Origin: Streptomyces sp. ICC1
Lineage (GTDB): Bacteria > Actinomycetota > Actinomycetes > Streptomycetales > Streptomycetaceae
Assembly: GCF_003287935.1 (NCBI RefSeq)
Contig: NZ_CP030287.1
Coordinates: 7,011,063-7,075,062 of the forward strand
Direction: 5' to 3'
Length of the DNA stretch: 64,000 nt
Shown in pieces: positions 33,935 to 42,546 of the stretch; position 1 is the first letter of the stretch; each line of letters begins with the position of its first letter. The translations under genes were made by a program, and so were the position numbers. The notes below the pieces were generated by a model. That model searched no databases and was not told the DNA's origin. It saw only the letters and a program-made list of their open reading frames with translations.

Positions 33935-34096
33935 CTACTTCTCCTCGCCCTCCGCCCCCCGCTCGCCCTCCGCCTGGGACGGAGTGGTCCGCGTCGTCTG
34001 GGCGTGGCGCTGCTTCTTCTGCGTCTCGTCCATGTCCTCGTCGAGCCGCTCCCCCTCGGCTTGCGACGGGGTCGAGTATTCGTCGTACTGGCTCAT
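33935..34096 (-). CDS. Small acidic Streptomyces protein with internal repeat
   Basis: Protein of 53 residues, MSQYDEYSTPSQAEGERLDE onward, with the phrase TPSQAEGER occurring twice (about residues 9 and 38). It is rich in Glu, Gln and Arg, has no hydrophobic segment and is probably disordered. GGGAGG precedes the ATG by six bases. The N-terminus matches a small protein I recall as conserved in streptomycetes; function unknown. Confidence 0.75.
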   Translation of the reverse strand: MSQYDEYSTPSQAEGERLDEDMDETQKKQRHAQTTRTTPSQAEGERGAEGEEK

Positions 34097-34204
34097 GACC
34101 GCCTCCCGGATGACCTGGGCTCGGTGCGGATCCGTACACAAGGAGCCTAACCCTCCGGCCTGGACGAGGCCCGGCCAGCGGGCGGCATCGCTACCATCGG
34201 CCGG

Positions 34205-35593
34205 GTGAGCGCTGACGTACCGCTGCTGGACGAGCTGATGCCCTGGTCCGTGAGTCCCCTGCGCCTGGGCCGGGCCTGGGTGGCGGCCCCCGACCCGGCG
34301 ACCCTGCGGGCCCGCTGGGCGGCCCTGGCGGCCGCCGGGGGCCCCGAGCGGGAGCGGCTCTTCCGCCCGACCCGGGCGCGGACCCCCGCCGCCGGGGCGG
34401 CCTCGCTGCCCGGCCAGCGCGCGGGCTCCACGGCCCGCTTCTCGGACACGCCGGGCCCCTGCCCCGAACCCGTACGGGTGCTGCGCGAGCCCTTCGACGA
34501 GCAGTGGCTGCTGCCCGACCAGCGGCTCATCGACCAGGCCCGCCCGGAGCTGTGGCGGGTCCTGGACGAGCACCAGCTGTTCCTCGTGGAGCTGCCGAAG
34601 GCCACCCAGTACCCGAAGGCCTCGCCCCACTCGAAGGCCTCACCGCATCCGAAGGCGCCCCGGAACCCCCAGGGCGGCCGGCCGGACCCGGAACTGCTGG
34701 TCACCGCGCACCTCCCGGTCGGCCGACTCGGCCGGATCCGCCCCCTGCACCGCCGCCCGGGCGGGGCCGAGCCCAATCTCGCCCCGGGCCTGCTGCCGCT
34801 GCTCGGCGAGCGCTACGGCACCTGGGTCACCCCCGAGGACGTGCTCTGCTGGATCCTCGCCGCGGGCCGCCCCGGACCGCGGGGGTACGAGGTCCCGCTC
34901 GCCCCCGACGCCGCGCGCTGGCGGGCCGGGCTGGAACTGGGCCACCGGCTGCTCTCCGTCCGGCTGCGCGGGGCGCGCGGCGGCGAACCGCCCCGGCTGC
35001 CGGGCGGGCGCAGGCCCTACGTCCGCTCCGCGCTGCCGGCCTGGCCGCGCGAGCTCTCGTACGACCCGGAAAGCGAGACGCTCGGCATCGGGACCGGGAC
35101 CGTCTCGCCCGTCCCGGCCGGGGCGTGGGAGTACGAGGTCCAGGGCGTCCGCGTCCTGGAGGCGTGGTTCGGCGCCCGGCTCGCCCACCGGGACCCGGAG
35201 GCCGACGGACTCGAGGCGCTGGGCCCGGCCGAGTGGCCGCAGGGCTGGACCTCGGAGCTGCTGACCCTGGTGACGACCCTGGCGCTGCTGGCCGACCTGG
35301 CCCCGGCCCGGGCAGCGTTCGAGCCCGGCCCGAACCCGGACGCCACCGCGTCGGGCCCGGACCCCACCACGACCGGCCCGAACCCGAACCCGGACCCCAC
35401 CACGACCGGCCCGGACCCGGACGCCACCGCGTCGGGCCCGGACCCGGACCCCGCCGCCCCGGACGCGACCGCCCCGAACTCCGCCGACCTGCGCGCGGCC
35501 GGGGTGCTGCCGCCGCCGCGCTGGGCCCGGCGGCCGGCCTCGGTGCTGGACCACCAGGAGGAGGGCCCGGGCGGGCAGTTCGCGCTGCTCTGA
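34205..35593 (+). CDS. Type ISP restriction/modification specificity-domain protein
   Basis: Protein of 462 residues corresponding to the C-terminal target-recognition region of type ISP restriction-modification enzymes: PCPEPVRVLREPFDEQWLLP with DQRLIDQARPELWRVLDEH, IRPLHRRPGGAEPNLAPGLL, then LPGGRRPYVRSALPAW and RVLEAWFGAR, ending EEGPGGQFALL. No helicase, nuclease or methyltransferase motif is present, yet this stand-alone form is conserved in Streptomyces, so it may be repurposed. Two low-complexity inserts are present: KASPHSKASPHPKAP and a Gly-Pro-Asp-Pro/Thr repeat near the C-terminus. Start GTG at 34205. Confidence 0.72.
   Translation: MSADVPLLDELMPWSVSPLRLGRAWVAAPDPATLRARWAALAAAGGPERERLFRPTRARTPAAGAASLPGQRAGSTARFSDTPGPCPEPVRVLREPFDEQWLLPDQRLIDQARPELWRVLDEHQLFLVELPKATQYPKASPHSKASPHPKAPRNPQGGRPDPELLVTAHLPVGRLGRIRPLHRRPGGAEPNLAPGLLPLLGERYGTWVTPEDVLCWILAAGRPGPRGYEVPLAPDAARWRAGLELGHRLLSVRLRGARGGEPPRLPGGRRPYVRSALPAWPRELSYDPESETLGIGTGTVSPVPAGAWEYEVQGVRVLEAWFGARLAHRDPEADGLEALGPAEWPQGWTSELLTLVTTLALLADLAPARAAFEPGPNPDATASGPDPTTTGPNPNPDPTTTGPDPDATASGPDPDPAAPDATAPNSADLRAAGVLPPPRWARRPASVLDHQEEGPGGQFALL
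35331..35455 (+). repeat. Imperfect tandem repeat inside the ISP-type gene
   Basis: Repeats of a ~45-bp unit built from GACCCCACCACGACCGGCCC and GACGCCACCGCGTCGGGCCC encode a GPDP/TTTGPNPN linker of about 40 residues. The unit boundaries keep frame, so the linker length can vary. Confidence 0.75.
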
Positions 35594-35609
35594 TCCGCGA
35601 CCCCACCGG

Positions 35610-35735
35610 CCGGACTGTCCGGACCGGCCGGCCGACCGGCCGACCCCGCCAGACCGATCCGACCCCGCCAGACCGGCCGGACCGGCCAGACCGAGCCGGA
35701 CTGTCCGGACCCGCCGGATGGCCCGGACAGTCCGG
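35610..35735. repeat. Cluster of CCGGACWGTCCGG palindromes
   Basis: The intergenic stretch holds three copies of the near-palindrome CCGGACTGTCCGG / CCGGACAGTCCGG (about 35610, 35696 and 35722) among GACCGGCC-type simple repeats. It may act as a transcription terminator between the ISP-type gene and the CoA-transferase gene, or be a simple-repeat expansion. Confidence 0.6.
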
Positions 35736-35799
35736 TTCATCCGCGTTCGCGCGGGGCGCGTGATGACAGAACCCTCCCCGGCCCGGTAGGCAGGGCGCC

Positions 35800-37035
35800 A
35801 TGGAACCCGACACGCACGCCACCACCGACCCGCACGCCAACGACGCGCTCCCGCTCCCGCTCGACGGAATCACCGTCGTCGCCGTGGAGCAGGCCGTCTC
35901 GGCCCCCTTCGCCACCCGCCAGCTCGCCGACCTGGGCGCCCGGGTGATCAAGGTCGAGCGGCCGGACGGCGGGGACTTCGCGCGCGGCTACGACACCGCC
36001 GCGCACGGTCTGGCCTCGCACTTCGTGTGGGCCAACCGGGGCAAGGAGTCGATCGCGCTCGACCTGAAGGACCCGCGCGGCCGCGAGGTCCTGCATGGGC
36101 TGCTCGAGGGCGCCGACGTGTTCGTGCAGAACCTCGCGCAGGGCGCCGCCGCCCGGCTCGGGCTGGACTCGGCGGCGCTGTGCGCGCGCTACCCCCGGCT
36201 GGTCGCCGTGGACGTCTCCGGCTACGGCCCCGAAGGCCCGTACGCCCACAAGCGGGCCTACGACATGCTCGTCCAGTGCGAGGCGGGCCTGGTCTCGGTG
36301 ACCGGCACCCCGGATCACCCCGTCAAGGCGGGGATCCCGGCGGCGGACATCGCGGCCGCCATGTACGCCTTCTCGGGGGTGCTCGCGGCCCTGCTGCGGC
36401 GCGGGACCACCGGGCGCGGAGGCAGGGTGGAGGTGTCGATGCTGGACGCGCTCGCCGAGTGGATGGGGCATCCGCTGCACCACACGATGCACGGCGGTGA
36501 GCAGCCGGTGCGGACCGGTCTCGCGCACGCCGTGATCGCGCCGTACGACGCCTATGCCACGGCGGACGGTGACCGGGTGCTGCTGTCGGTGCAGAACGAC
36601 CGGGAGTGGCGGCGGCTCGCCGAACAGCTGCTGGAGCGGCCGGAGTTGGCGGATGATCCGGGGTTCGCGACGAACGCGGCGCGCACGGCGAACCGGGAGA
36701 AGACCGACGCGGCGGTGGCGGACGCGCTGGGTCGGCTCGGCGCCGACGAGGCGATCGGGCGCCTGGAGGCGGCGGGCATCGCCTGCGCGCGGCTCAACTC
36801 GGTGGCCCAGCTGGCCGCGCATCCGCAGCTGGAGGCACGGGACCGCTGGCGGGAGGTGGGCTCGCCTGCGGGACCGTTGCGGGCACTGCTGCCGCCGATC
36901 GGGCTGCCCGGCGGCGCGGCACCGCACATGGGTGCGGTGCCCGCGCTCGGCCAGCACACCGAACTCCTGCTGGTCGCCCTGGGGATGACGGGCGAACAGA
37001 TCACGGCATTGCGCCGGGACGGCGTTGTTCGCTGA
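35800..37035 (+). CDS. CaiB/BaiF-family CoA transferase
   Basis: Class III CoA transferase of 411 residues, moving CoA between carboxylic acids through an aspartyl intermediate. Signatures: LGARVIKVERPDGGDFARGY and ANRGKESIALDLKDPRGREV near the N-terminus, the Gly-rich DVSGYGPEGPYAHKRAYDML with the catalytic Asp in the conserved AYD segment, and GGRVEVSMLDALAEWMGHPL. The donor and acceptor acids are not readable from sequence. The gene is monocistronic. Confidence 0.88.
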   Translation: MEPDTHATTDPHANDALPLPLDGITVVAVEQAVSAPFATRQLADLGARVIKVERPDGGDFARGYDTAAHGLASHFVWANRGKESIALDLKDPRGREVLHGLLEGADVFVQNLAQGAAARLGLDSAALCARYPRLVAVDVSGYGPEGPYAHKRAYDMLVQCEAGLVSVTGTPDHPVKAGIPAADIAAAMYAFSGVLAALLRRGTTGRGGRVEVSMLDALAEWMGHPLHHTMHGGEQPVRTGLAHAVIAPYDAYATADGDRVLLSVQNDREWRRLAEQLLERPELADDPGFATNAARTANREKTDAAVADALGRLGADEAIGRLEAAGIACARLNSVAQLAAHPQLEARDRWREVGSPAGPLRALLPPIGLPGGAAPHMGAVPALGQHTELLLVALGMTGEQITALRRDGVVR

Positions 37036-37097
37036 CTGGGCAGGGTTGATCAGCCGGGGACGAAACGGCGGCACTGCGGGGACGGGACGGGGGACGG

Positions 37098-37367
37098 TTA
37101 CGAACGGCGGCTACCGAAGAGCGTGCGACGCAGCCGCCGCAGCGGCGCGAAGAGCGAGACGCGCGCGCTCCGGCTCCGCAGGCGGTGCGTGTGGTCACGC
37201 GAAGTGAGCTCGCGCATCAGCAGCGTCGCCTCCGCCGCCTCGCGGTGCGGGACGGCGGGACCGCCGAGCACGGCAAGGTGGCGGTCGAGGCGCGAGCTGG
37301 CCGCGCCGCTGCCGCAAGTGATGGCAGGCACGCGAGGCGGCCTGCTGCGCATTGCTATCTGTTCCAT
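37098..37367 (-). CDS. Small basic conserved Streptomyces protein
   Basis: Protein of 89 residues starting MEQIAMRSRPPRVPAITCGS, ending in the strongly basic SLFAPLRRLRRTLFGSRRS. GGGGAG lies just upstream of the ATG. It resembles a short protein conserved in streptomycetes without assigned function. The Arg-rich C-terminus could bind membrane or nucleic acid. A longer start at 37379 is less likely. Confidence 0.65.
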   Translation of the reverse strand: MEQIAMRSRPPRVPAITCGSGAASSRLDRHLAVLGGPAVPHREAAEATLLMRELTSRDHTHRLRSRSARVSLFAPLRRLRRTLFGSRRS

Positions 37368-37707
37368 GTCTCTCCCCACCCGTACGAGGGCACCCGGCCC
37401 ACCGGGCAGGGTAACCCTATCGTCCCCACGTCGCGTCCGGGTATCCCGGTCGTGTGAATTGCCCCTGTGGCGAGCGGGAGTTGACGATTACTCAGCGGAG
37501 TCGACCGTCACTCTCCGCACAAGGCGGCTGGCCCGGGGGCGAGATGGGCACGAGAGGGGCGCGAGAGGGGAACGGGATGCGGGCGGGCCGGAACCGCGCA
37601 CCCCACTCCCGCCCTGACAGGAGCCGTACCGGGCCCGCTGCGCTAACTTGGAGTGATCGTCCGGTGACCCGTGCGGCCGCACGGGGACAGAGCTTGTGAG
37701 GCTTGCG
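37368..37707. other. Upstream region of the Ser/Thr kinase gene
   Basis: These 340 bases between divergent genes hold no supportable gene. A TTGACG hexamer near 37480 and a TAACTT near 37645 are possible promoter elements. A run of GAGAGGGG purine-rich sequence (about 37540-37575) is notable but unassigned. Confidence 0.4.
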
Positions 37708-39420
37708 GTGACTGACTCTGCGTCGAACGAGGACGGCGGCGACCAGCGCGTCATCGCCGGACGGTACCGCCTGCTGGGACCGCTCGGCCGCGGCGGCATG
37801 GGCATGGTGTGGCGGGCCCGGGACGAGACCCTGGGCCGCGAGGTCGCCGTCAAGGAGGTCCGGGCGCCGGCCGGGATGGACGCCTCCGAGGTGGAGCGGA
37901 TGTACCGGCGCCTGGAGCGGGAGGCCTGGGCCGCGGCCCGCGTCTCGCACCGGGGCGTCGTCACCGTGTACGACGTGGCCACCGAGGACGGCCGGCCCTG
38001 GATCGTGATGGAGATCGTACGGGGGCTCTCGCTCGCGGAGGTCCTGGAGGGCGACGGGCCGCTCACCCCGCAGCGGGCCGCGCACATCGGCGAGCAGGTG
38101 CTGGCGGCGCTGCGCTCCGCGCACGAGGCCGGGGTGCTGCACCGGGACGTGAAGCCCGCCAACGTGCTGATCGCCAACGACGGGCGGGTGGTGCTCGGCG
38201 ACTTCGGGATCGCGAGCCTGGAGGGCTCCAGCGCCATCACCATGACGGGCGAGGTGGTCGGCTCCCCCGAGTTCCTCGCGCCGGAGCGTGCGCTCGGGCG
38301 CGAACCGGGTCCCGAGTCGGACCTCTGGTCGCTCGGCGTGACGCTGTACACGGCCGTCGAGGGGGTCACGCCGTTCCGCCGGGACAGCCCGGTGGGCACG
38401 CTGCGGGCCGTGGTGGACGAGGAGTTCCCGCCGCCGCTGCGGGCCGGGCCGCTGCTTCCCGTACTGGAGGGCCTGCTGGTCAAGGAGCCCGGGCGGCGGC
38501 TGCCCGCGGCGGAGGCGGCCAGGATGCTGCGCGTCGTCGGCGCGGGCGGCACCGTACGGGCCTCCGGCGGTCCGGTGTCGGGTCCGGCGGCGGAGCCGGG
38601 GCCCGGGACGGGGCCGGACGCGCCGACGACCGTCGCGCACCACCGGCACGACCGCCCGACCCCGGCGCTGCCGATGCCGGCGCCGACGGCCCCGTTCGGA
38701 ACCGGGTCCGGGACCGGGACCGGCCGGCCGGGACATCCGTCCGGGGGCCGGGAGGGCCGGGCCGGAGCGGTGCTGACCGCGGGGATCGTGCTGCTGGTCG
38801 TGGTGCTGGCGCTGCTGGGCTGGCTGCTGCTGAAGGACCTGCGGAACACCGGCGGGCCCGGCACGGCGACCCCGACGAGCACGCCGTCCACGACACCGGA
38901 GGGCTCGCCGTCCCCGACCCCCTCGCCGAGCCCTTCGCCCTCGGGCTCCCCCTCGGCCTCGCCTTCCGCGTCCGCGTCCGCCGGTCCCCCGCCCGGCGTG
39001 ACCGTGTCCGCCGTGCAGGCGGTCCGGGACGGCTACCGGGGCAGCTGCCCGCCGCCCGCCGGAGAGGCGCCCGCCTTCGCCGCCACCCTCGCCGTGGACC
39101 GCGTACCGGCGGCGCTGGAGTACCGGTGGGCCACGCGCAGCGGGGTGACCACCGGGCCGGGCTGGCAGTCCGTCACGTATCCGGAGGGCGGGCCGGCGAG
39201 CGTACGGCTGGAGCACACCGAGCTGACGAACTACCCGGGGGCGACCTTCGAGGACGCGGTGCGGCTCGAGGTCCGGGGTCCCGCCGAGGCGGCTTCGGCT
39301 TGGCTGGAGTTCTCGGTGACGTGCGAGGAGGAGGATCCGACGGGCGGAGCCTCCTCCCCCGGAACGGCCGGACCGACCGGTTCCGCGTCACCGGCGCCGG
39401 GCCCGACGCCCAGCCCGTGA
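37708..39420 (+). CDS. Membrane-spanning PknB-type serine/threonine kinase
   Basis: Hanks-type kinase of about 570 residues. The kinase domain covers residues 15-270 with LGRGGMGMVW (nucleotide loop), VAVKEV (catalytic Lys), LHRDVKPANVLI (catalytic loop), GDFGIAS (Mg loop) and SPEFLAPE. A Pro/Thr linker, one membrane helix (AVLTAGIVLLVVVLALLGWL) and a Pro/Ser/Thr-rich external stalk (SPSPTPSPSPSPSGS) lead to a ~110-residue external domain with two Cys, ending in another Pro/Ser tail. There are no PASTA repeats, so the sensed signal differs from PknB. GTG at 37708 follows GAGGC; GTG at 37696 is the alternative. Confidence 0.88.
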   Translation: MTDSASNEDGGDQRVIAGRYRLLGPLGRGGMGMVWRARDETLGREVAVKEVRAPAGMDASEVERMYRRLEREAWAAARVSHRGVVTVYDVATEDGRPWIVMEIVRGLSLAEVLEGDGPLTPQRAAHIGEQVLAALRSAHEAGVLHRDVKPANVLIANDGRVVLGDFGIASLEGSSAITMTGEVVGSPEFLAPERALGREPGPESDLWSLGVTLYTAVEGVTPFRRDSPVGTLRAVVDEEFPPPLRAGPLLPVLEGLLVKEPGRRLPAAEAARMLRVVGAGGTVRASGGPVSGPAAEPGPGTGPDAPTTVAHHRHDRPTPALPMPAPTAPFGTGSGTGTGRPGHPSGGREGRAGAVLTAGIVLLVVVLALLGWLLLKDLRNTGGPGTATPTSTPSTTPEGSPSPTPSPSPSPSGSPSASPSASASAGPPPGVTVSAVQAVRDGYRGSCPPPAGEAPAFAATLAVDRVPAALEYRWATRSGVTTGPGWQSVTYPEGGPASVRLEHTELTNYPGATFEDAVRLEVRGPAEAASAWLEFSVTCEEEDPTGGASSPGTAGPTGSASPAPGPTPSP

Positions 39421-39445
39421 CCGCCGGACCCGCCTCGGGCCGCGG

Positions 39446-39512
39446 CCGTCAGGCCGTCAGGCCGTCAGGCCATGGCCGTCACGTCGTCAGGCCATGACCG
39501 TCAGGCCGTCAC
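39446..39512. repeat. GTCAGGCC tandem repeat
   Basis: An irregular array of GTCAGGCC and GTCAGGCCATG units lies between the convergent kinase and lipase genes. It contains no hairpin strong enough to call a terminator. Confidence 0.7.
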
Positions 39513-40315
39513 ACGGCGCCGGTGAGGACCGGCAGGTAGCCGCCGGACTGTCCGGCGGCCGTCGGGTGGTACGACTCGCTGACGTTCAGCCAGTTGAGGC
39601 TGTGCAGCCACGCGCTGCCGGAGCAGATCTCGTGGCCGGTGAAGGCGCCCGCGACCGAGGCGAAGGCGAAGCCGTGGTTGGCGGCGCGCTTGGAGATGGC
39701 GGTGTTGAGGTGGTCGGCCGCGCCGTTGATGGCCGTGCGCTCGCCCTCCGTGAGTCCTGCGACGCAGTTGCCGTTGAGCTTGTAGAAGCGGGGATAGCCG
39801 AGGACGACCACGCGGGCGCCCGGGGACCGGCTGTGGATGGCGTTGTAGACCTGGTCGAGCTGGCCGGGGAGGGTGGAGTCGACGTAGGCCTTGGCCTGGT
39901 TGACGCGGCTGACGCAGGTGGACTCGGACTGGAGCACACAGGTCGTCATGACGTCGGAGAAGCCCGCGTCGTTGCCACCGATGGTGATGCTGACCAGGTC
40001 GGTGCCGGCGTTCAGCGGGGTGAGCTGGTTGTTCATCACGTCACCGGTGCGGGCACCGGAGCAGGCGGCGAAGGAGAAGGTCTGCGGAGCGTGGGCGGCG
40101 GCCCAGAGCGCCGGGTAGGCACGGGTGGTGCGCTTGCAGTTGCCGCTGGCGCTGTCGTAGTTGCCGGCGCCGAGGCCGGAGGAGTACGAGTCGCCGAGGG
40201 CGACGTAGCCGAAGTCGGCGGCGGCGCCGGCCGGTCCGGCGCCGAACAGGGCCGCTCCCGCGGCGAGTAACAGGGCAGAGGCCAAGGCTGCGAAACGAGG
40301 CATTCTCATGCTCAT
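39509..40315 (-). CDS. Secreted SGNH/GDSL esterase or lipase
   Basis: Exported hydrolase of 268 residues. The signal peptide ends AGPAGA near residue 32. The mature enzyme carries the GDSL block VALGDSYSSGLGAG with the nucleophile Ser, the oxyanion Asn in ITIGGNDAGF, and the late catalytic His in SESYHPTAAGQ. Six Cys (in NCKRTT, AACSGA, TTCV, STCV, GNCVAG, EICSG) fit the three disulphides of Streptomyces SGNH lipases such as SCO1725. Expected substrates are lipid or phospholipid esters outside the cell. Confidence 0.9.
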   Translation of the reverse strand: MSMRMPRFAALASALLLAAGAALFGAGPAGAAADFGYVALGDSYSSGLGAGNYDSASGNCKRTTRAYPALWAAAHAPQTFSFAACSGARTGDVMNNQLTPLNAGTDLVSITIGGNDAGFSDVMTTCVLQSESTCVSRVNQAKAYVDSTLPGQLDQVYNAIHSRSPGARVVVLGYPRFYKLNGNCVAGLTEGERTAINGAADHLNTAISKRAANHGFAFASVAGAFTGHEICSGSAWLHSLNWLNVSESYHPTAAGQSGGYLPVLTGAV

Positions 40316-40527
40316 GTGTGCGGCTCCTTGTGGGGGGTTGCTCCGGAGTTACTCCTGAGTCCGTGGTACAAGGAGCCGAGGTCCGCTGGAAGTGTTCATG
40401 CCAAGAATATTCGGCGCAGAGATGCGGCCCGAATCTTCACCCGCACGGCGTTTGAAGAGGGAATTCCGCCACCCGATCCGGCGAAACACGGGTGCATGAG
40501 GCCAGTTCGTGCCGGATCATGGGCGCC

Positions 40528-41628
40528 ATGCCAGCCAACCCCCAGGACGCACTGCCGATCCGGCTCAACGTCGACGACAGCGACTCCCCGTCGGACGTGG
40601 TCGACGCGCTGTTCCTCGGCCGTTTCGCGTCGGGCGAGCAGCCCTACTCGCACAGTGTGTCGATCGACCGGGTGAAGGCCGGCGCGACCCTCCTGCCGCC
40701 CCGCGCCACCGTGTTGCGCTCCGCTCGCGACAGCGACCGCAGCGCGACGCTCGCCGAGGGCGAGGGGTGGACCATGCTCGTCTCCCGCTGGAGCCGCGGC
40801 GCGGACGTCACGGTGACGGCCGTCAGCGACGAACTCGCCGCCGGAGTGCTCGGCGAGGCCACGCAGGACGCCCAGGACGAGCCCGAACCGCAGCCCGAGA
40901 ACGTCGCGATGGGGTTCTGGTACGTCTCCCCGCGCCGCGGCCCGTACCGCACGACCCGGCAGATCGCGGCCGGCACCTGGGCGGAGGTGCGGGCCAACTA
41001 CACCGCGCCGGTGGCCGGGGCGATGGACCGGCTGATGAAGATCACCCCGGAGGACATCGCGGGCCGGCTGCTCCTGCTGCACGGCCCGCCGGGAACGGGG
41101 AAGACCTCCGCCCTGCGCACGCTCGCCCGGTCCTGGCGGGACTGGTGCCAGGTGGACTGCGTACTGGACCCGGAGCGGCTGTTCAACGACGTGGGCTACC
41201 TGATGGACATCGCGATCGGCGAGGACGAGGGCACGGCGAAGGGCCGCTGGCGGCTGCTCCTGCTGGAGGACTGCGACGAGCTGATCCGCGGCGAGGCCCG
41301 GCACACCGCCGGGCAGGCGCTGTCACGGCTGCTCAACCTCACGGACGGGCTGCTCGGCCAGGGGCGCAACGTCCTGGTCGGCGTGACGACCAACGAGGAC
41401 CTGGAGCGCCTCCACCCGGCGGTGGTCCGGCCCGGCCGCTGCCTGGCCCGGATCGAGGTCGGCCGCCTCACGCACCGCGAGGCGGTGGACTGGCTCGGCA
41501 CGGACGAGGGAGTCTCCCGCGAGGGCGCGACGCTGGCGGAGCTCTACGCCCTGCGCCGCGGCGCGACGGGCCCCTCGGCCCTGCTGCCGCCGCAGGGGCA
41601 CGACACCGAGGCGGGGCTCTACCTGTAG
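40528..41628 (+). CDS. DUF5925 domain AAA-type ATPase
   Basis: Protein of 366 residues. The N-terminal ~150 residues are DUF5925 (LPIRLNVDDSDSPSDVVDAL then FLGRF, later GFWYVSPRRGPYRTTRQIAA). The AAA core follows with Walker A LLHGPPGTGKTSALRTLA, Walker B WRLLLLEDCDE, sensor NVLVGVTTNEDLERLHPAVV and the arginine-containing RPGRCLARIEVG. It resembles single-AAA remodelling ATPases. The partner is unknown and the flanking genes give no clue. ATG at 40528 is preferred from family starts; ATG at 40519 is also in frame. Confidence 0.78.
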   Translation: MPANPQDALPIRLNVDDSDSPSDVVDALFLGRFASGEQPYSHSVSIDRVKAGATLLPPRATVLRSARDSDRSATLAEGEGWTMLVSRWSRGADVTVTAVSDELAAGVLGEATQDAQDEPEPQPENVAMGFWYVSPRRGPYRTTRQIAAGTWAEVRANYTAPVAGAMDRLMKITPEDIAGRLLLLHGPPGTGKTSALRTLARSWRDWCQVDCVLDPERLFNDVGYLMDIAIGEDEGTAKGRWRLLLLEDCDELIRGEARHTAGQALSRLLNLTDGLLGQGRNVLVGVTTNEDLERLHPAVVRPGRCLARIEVGRLTHREAVDWLGTDEGVSREGATLAELYALRRGATGPSALLPPQGHDTEAGLYL

Positions 41629-41689
41629 GGGGACGGCCCGCGGGGCGACGACAATGGGGGCGCGGCCGAAGGCCCCCGCCGGCCGCGCT

Positions 41690-41876
41690 AGTGCTGTGGC
41701 CGGAAAGGTTTGCCGGGTCGCGGTGTTCGGTGCGGTGCCTCTCCCCCAGCTACCGCCGGGAGGGGCCCCCGGGCGGAGGAGCACGCCTCGTACTGGACGT
41801 ACCGGTGTGGTCCGACAACGCGGCGAGGTGCCGTGCCGGGCGCCGCGCCCCGGTGAACCCTTCCGGTCACAGCACT
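41690..41876. mobile_element. MITE-like 187-bp inverted-repeat element
   Basis: The left end AGTGCTGTGGCCGGAAAGG is the inverse of the right end (CCTTCCGGTCACAGCACT, 41859-41876), and the symmetry extends ~28 bp on each side. It encodes no protein. The interior holds a Streptomyces-type hairpin repeat CCCCCAGCTACCGCCGGGAG. A second copy of the same end is at 32901. The features are those of a non-autonomous element mobilised by a transposase elsewhere. No clear target duplication is visible. Confidence 0.75.
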
Positions 41877-41920
41877 CGGCGACGCACCCTCCGGGGGACC
41901 CACGAACAGGAGAACGCACC

Positions 41921-42463
41921 GTGCTCGAACCGGCGCAGGAGAACCCCTTCCCCGACAGCCACGTCCTCGGCGAGGGTCCCGATCCGCATCCGCAACTCCA
42001 GCCGGTGCTGGGCCTCATCGGCCGCTGGCACGGGCGGGGAAGCGGCGAGTACCCGACCCTCGAGCACGGCTTCCGGTACGAGCAGGAGATCACCTTCAGC
42101 CACGACGGCAGGCCCTTCCTGCGCTACGAGTCGCGCGCGTGGCTGATCGACGCGTCCGGGACGGCCCTGCGCCCCGCGGGGCGGGAGGCCGGGTGGTGGC
42201 GGATCCTGCCGGACGCCTCCGTCGAGGTCACGCTCGCCCACCCGACGGGAATCGTCGAGACGTACGTCGGCCGGGTGTCCGGCACGGAGATCGAGATGGC
42301 GACCGAGACCGTGGGGCTGACCCCCCGGGCCAAGGAGGTCACCGGCATGCGCCGGCGGTACGCCCTCCAGGACGGCGGGCTGACGATCGTGCAGGAGATG
42401 GCGGCGGTGGGCCAGCCCATGACGCACCACCTCGAGGCACGGCTCCACCCGCGCAAGGACTGA
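41921..42463 (+). CDS. Nitrobindin-like heme-binding beta-barrel protein
   Basis: Protein of 180 residues in the FABP-like/THAP4-like (DUF1794) family, 10-stranded barrels that bind heme and react with nitric oxide or peroxynitrite. The family signature is LGLIGRWHGRGSGEYPT (about residues 30-46), followed by RPFLRYESRAW and a C-terminal MTHHLEARLHR-like segment carrying the proximal His candidate. GTG at 41921 follows CAGGAGAAC. The MITE-like element ends 44 bases upstream and may contribute to its promoter region. Confidence 0.85.
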   Translation: MLEPAQENPFPDSHVLGEGPDPHPQLQPVLGLIGRWHGRGSGEYPTLEHGFRYEQEITFSHDGRPFLRYESRAWLIDASGTALRPAGREAGWWRILPDASVEVTLAHPTGIVETYVGRVSGTEIEMATETVGLTPRAKEVTGMRRRYALQDGGLTIVQEMAAVGQPMTHHLEARLHPRKD

Positions 42464-42546
42464 CCCGGGGGCCGGCCGGGGCCCGCACCGGACCTGCCGG
42501 AGACCGGACGGGCCACTCGGCGTACCGGACTGCTCGGCGTACCGGA

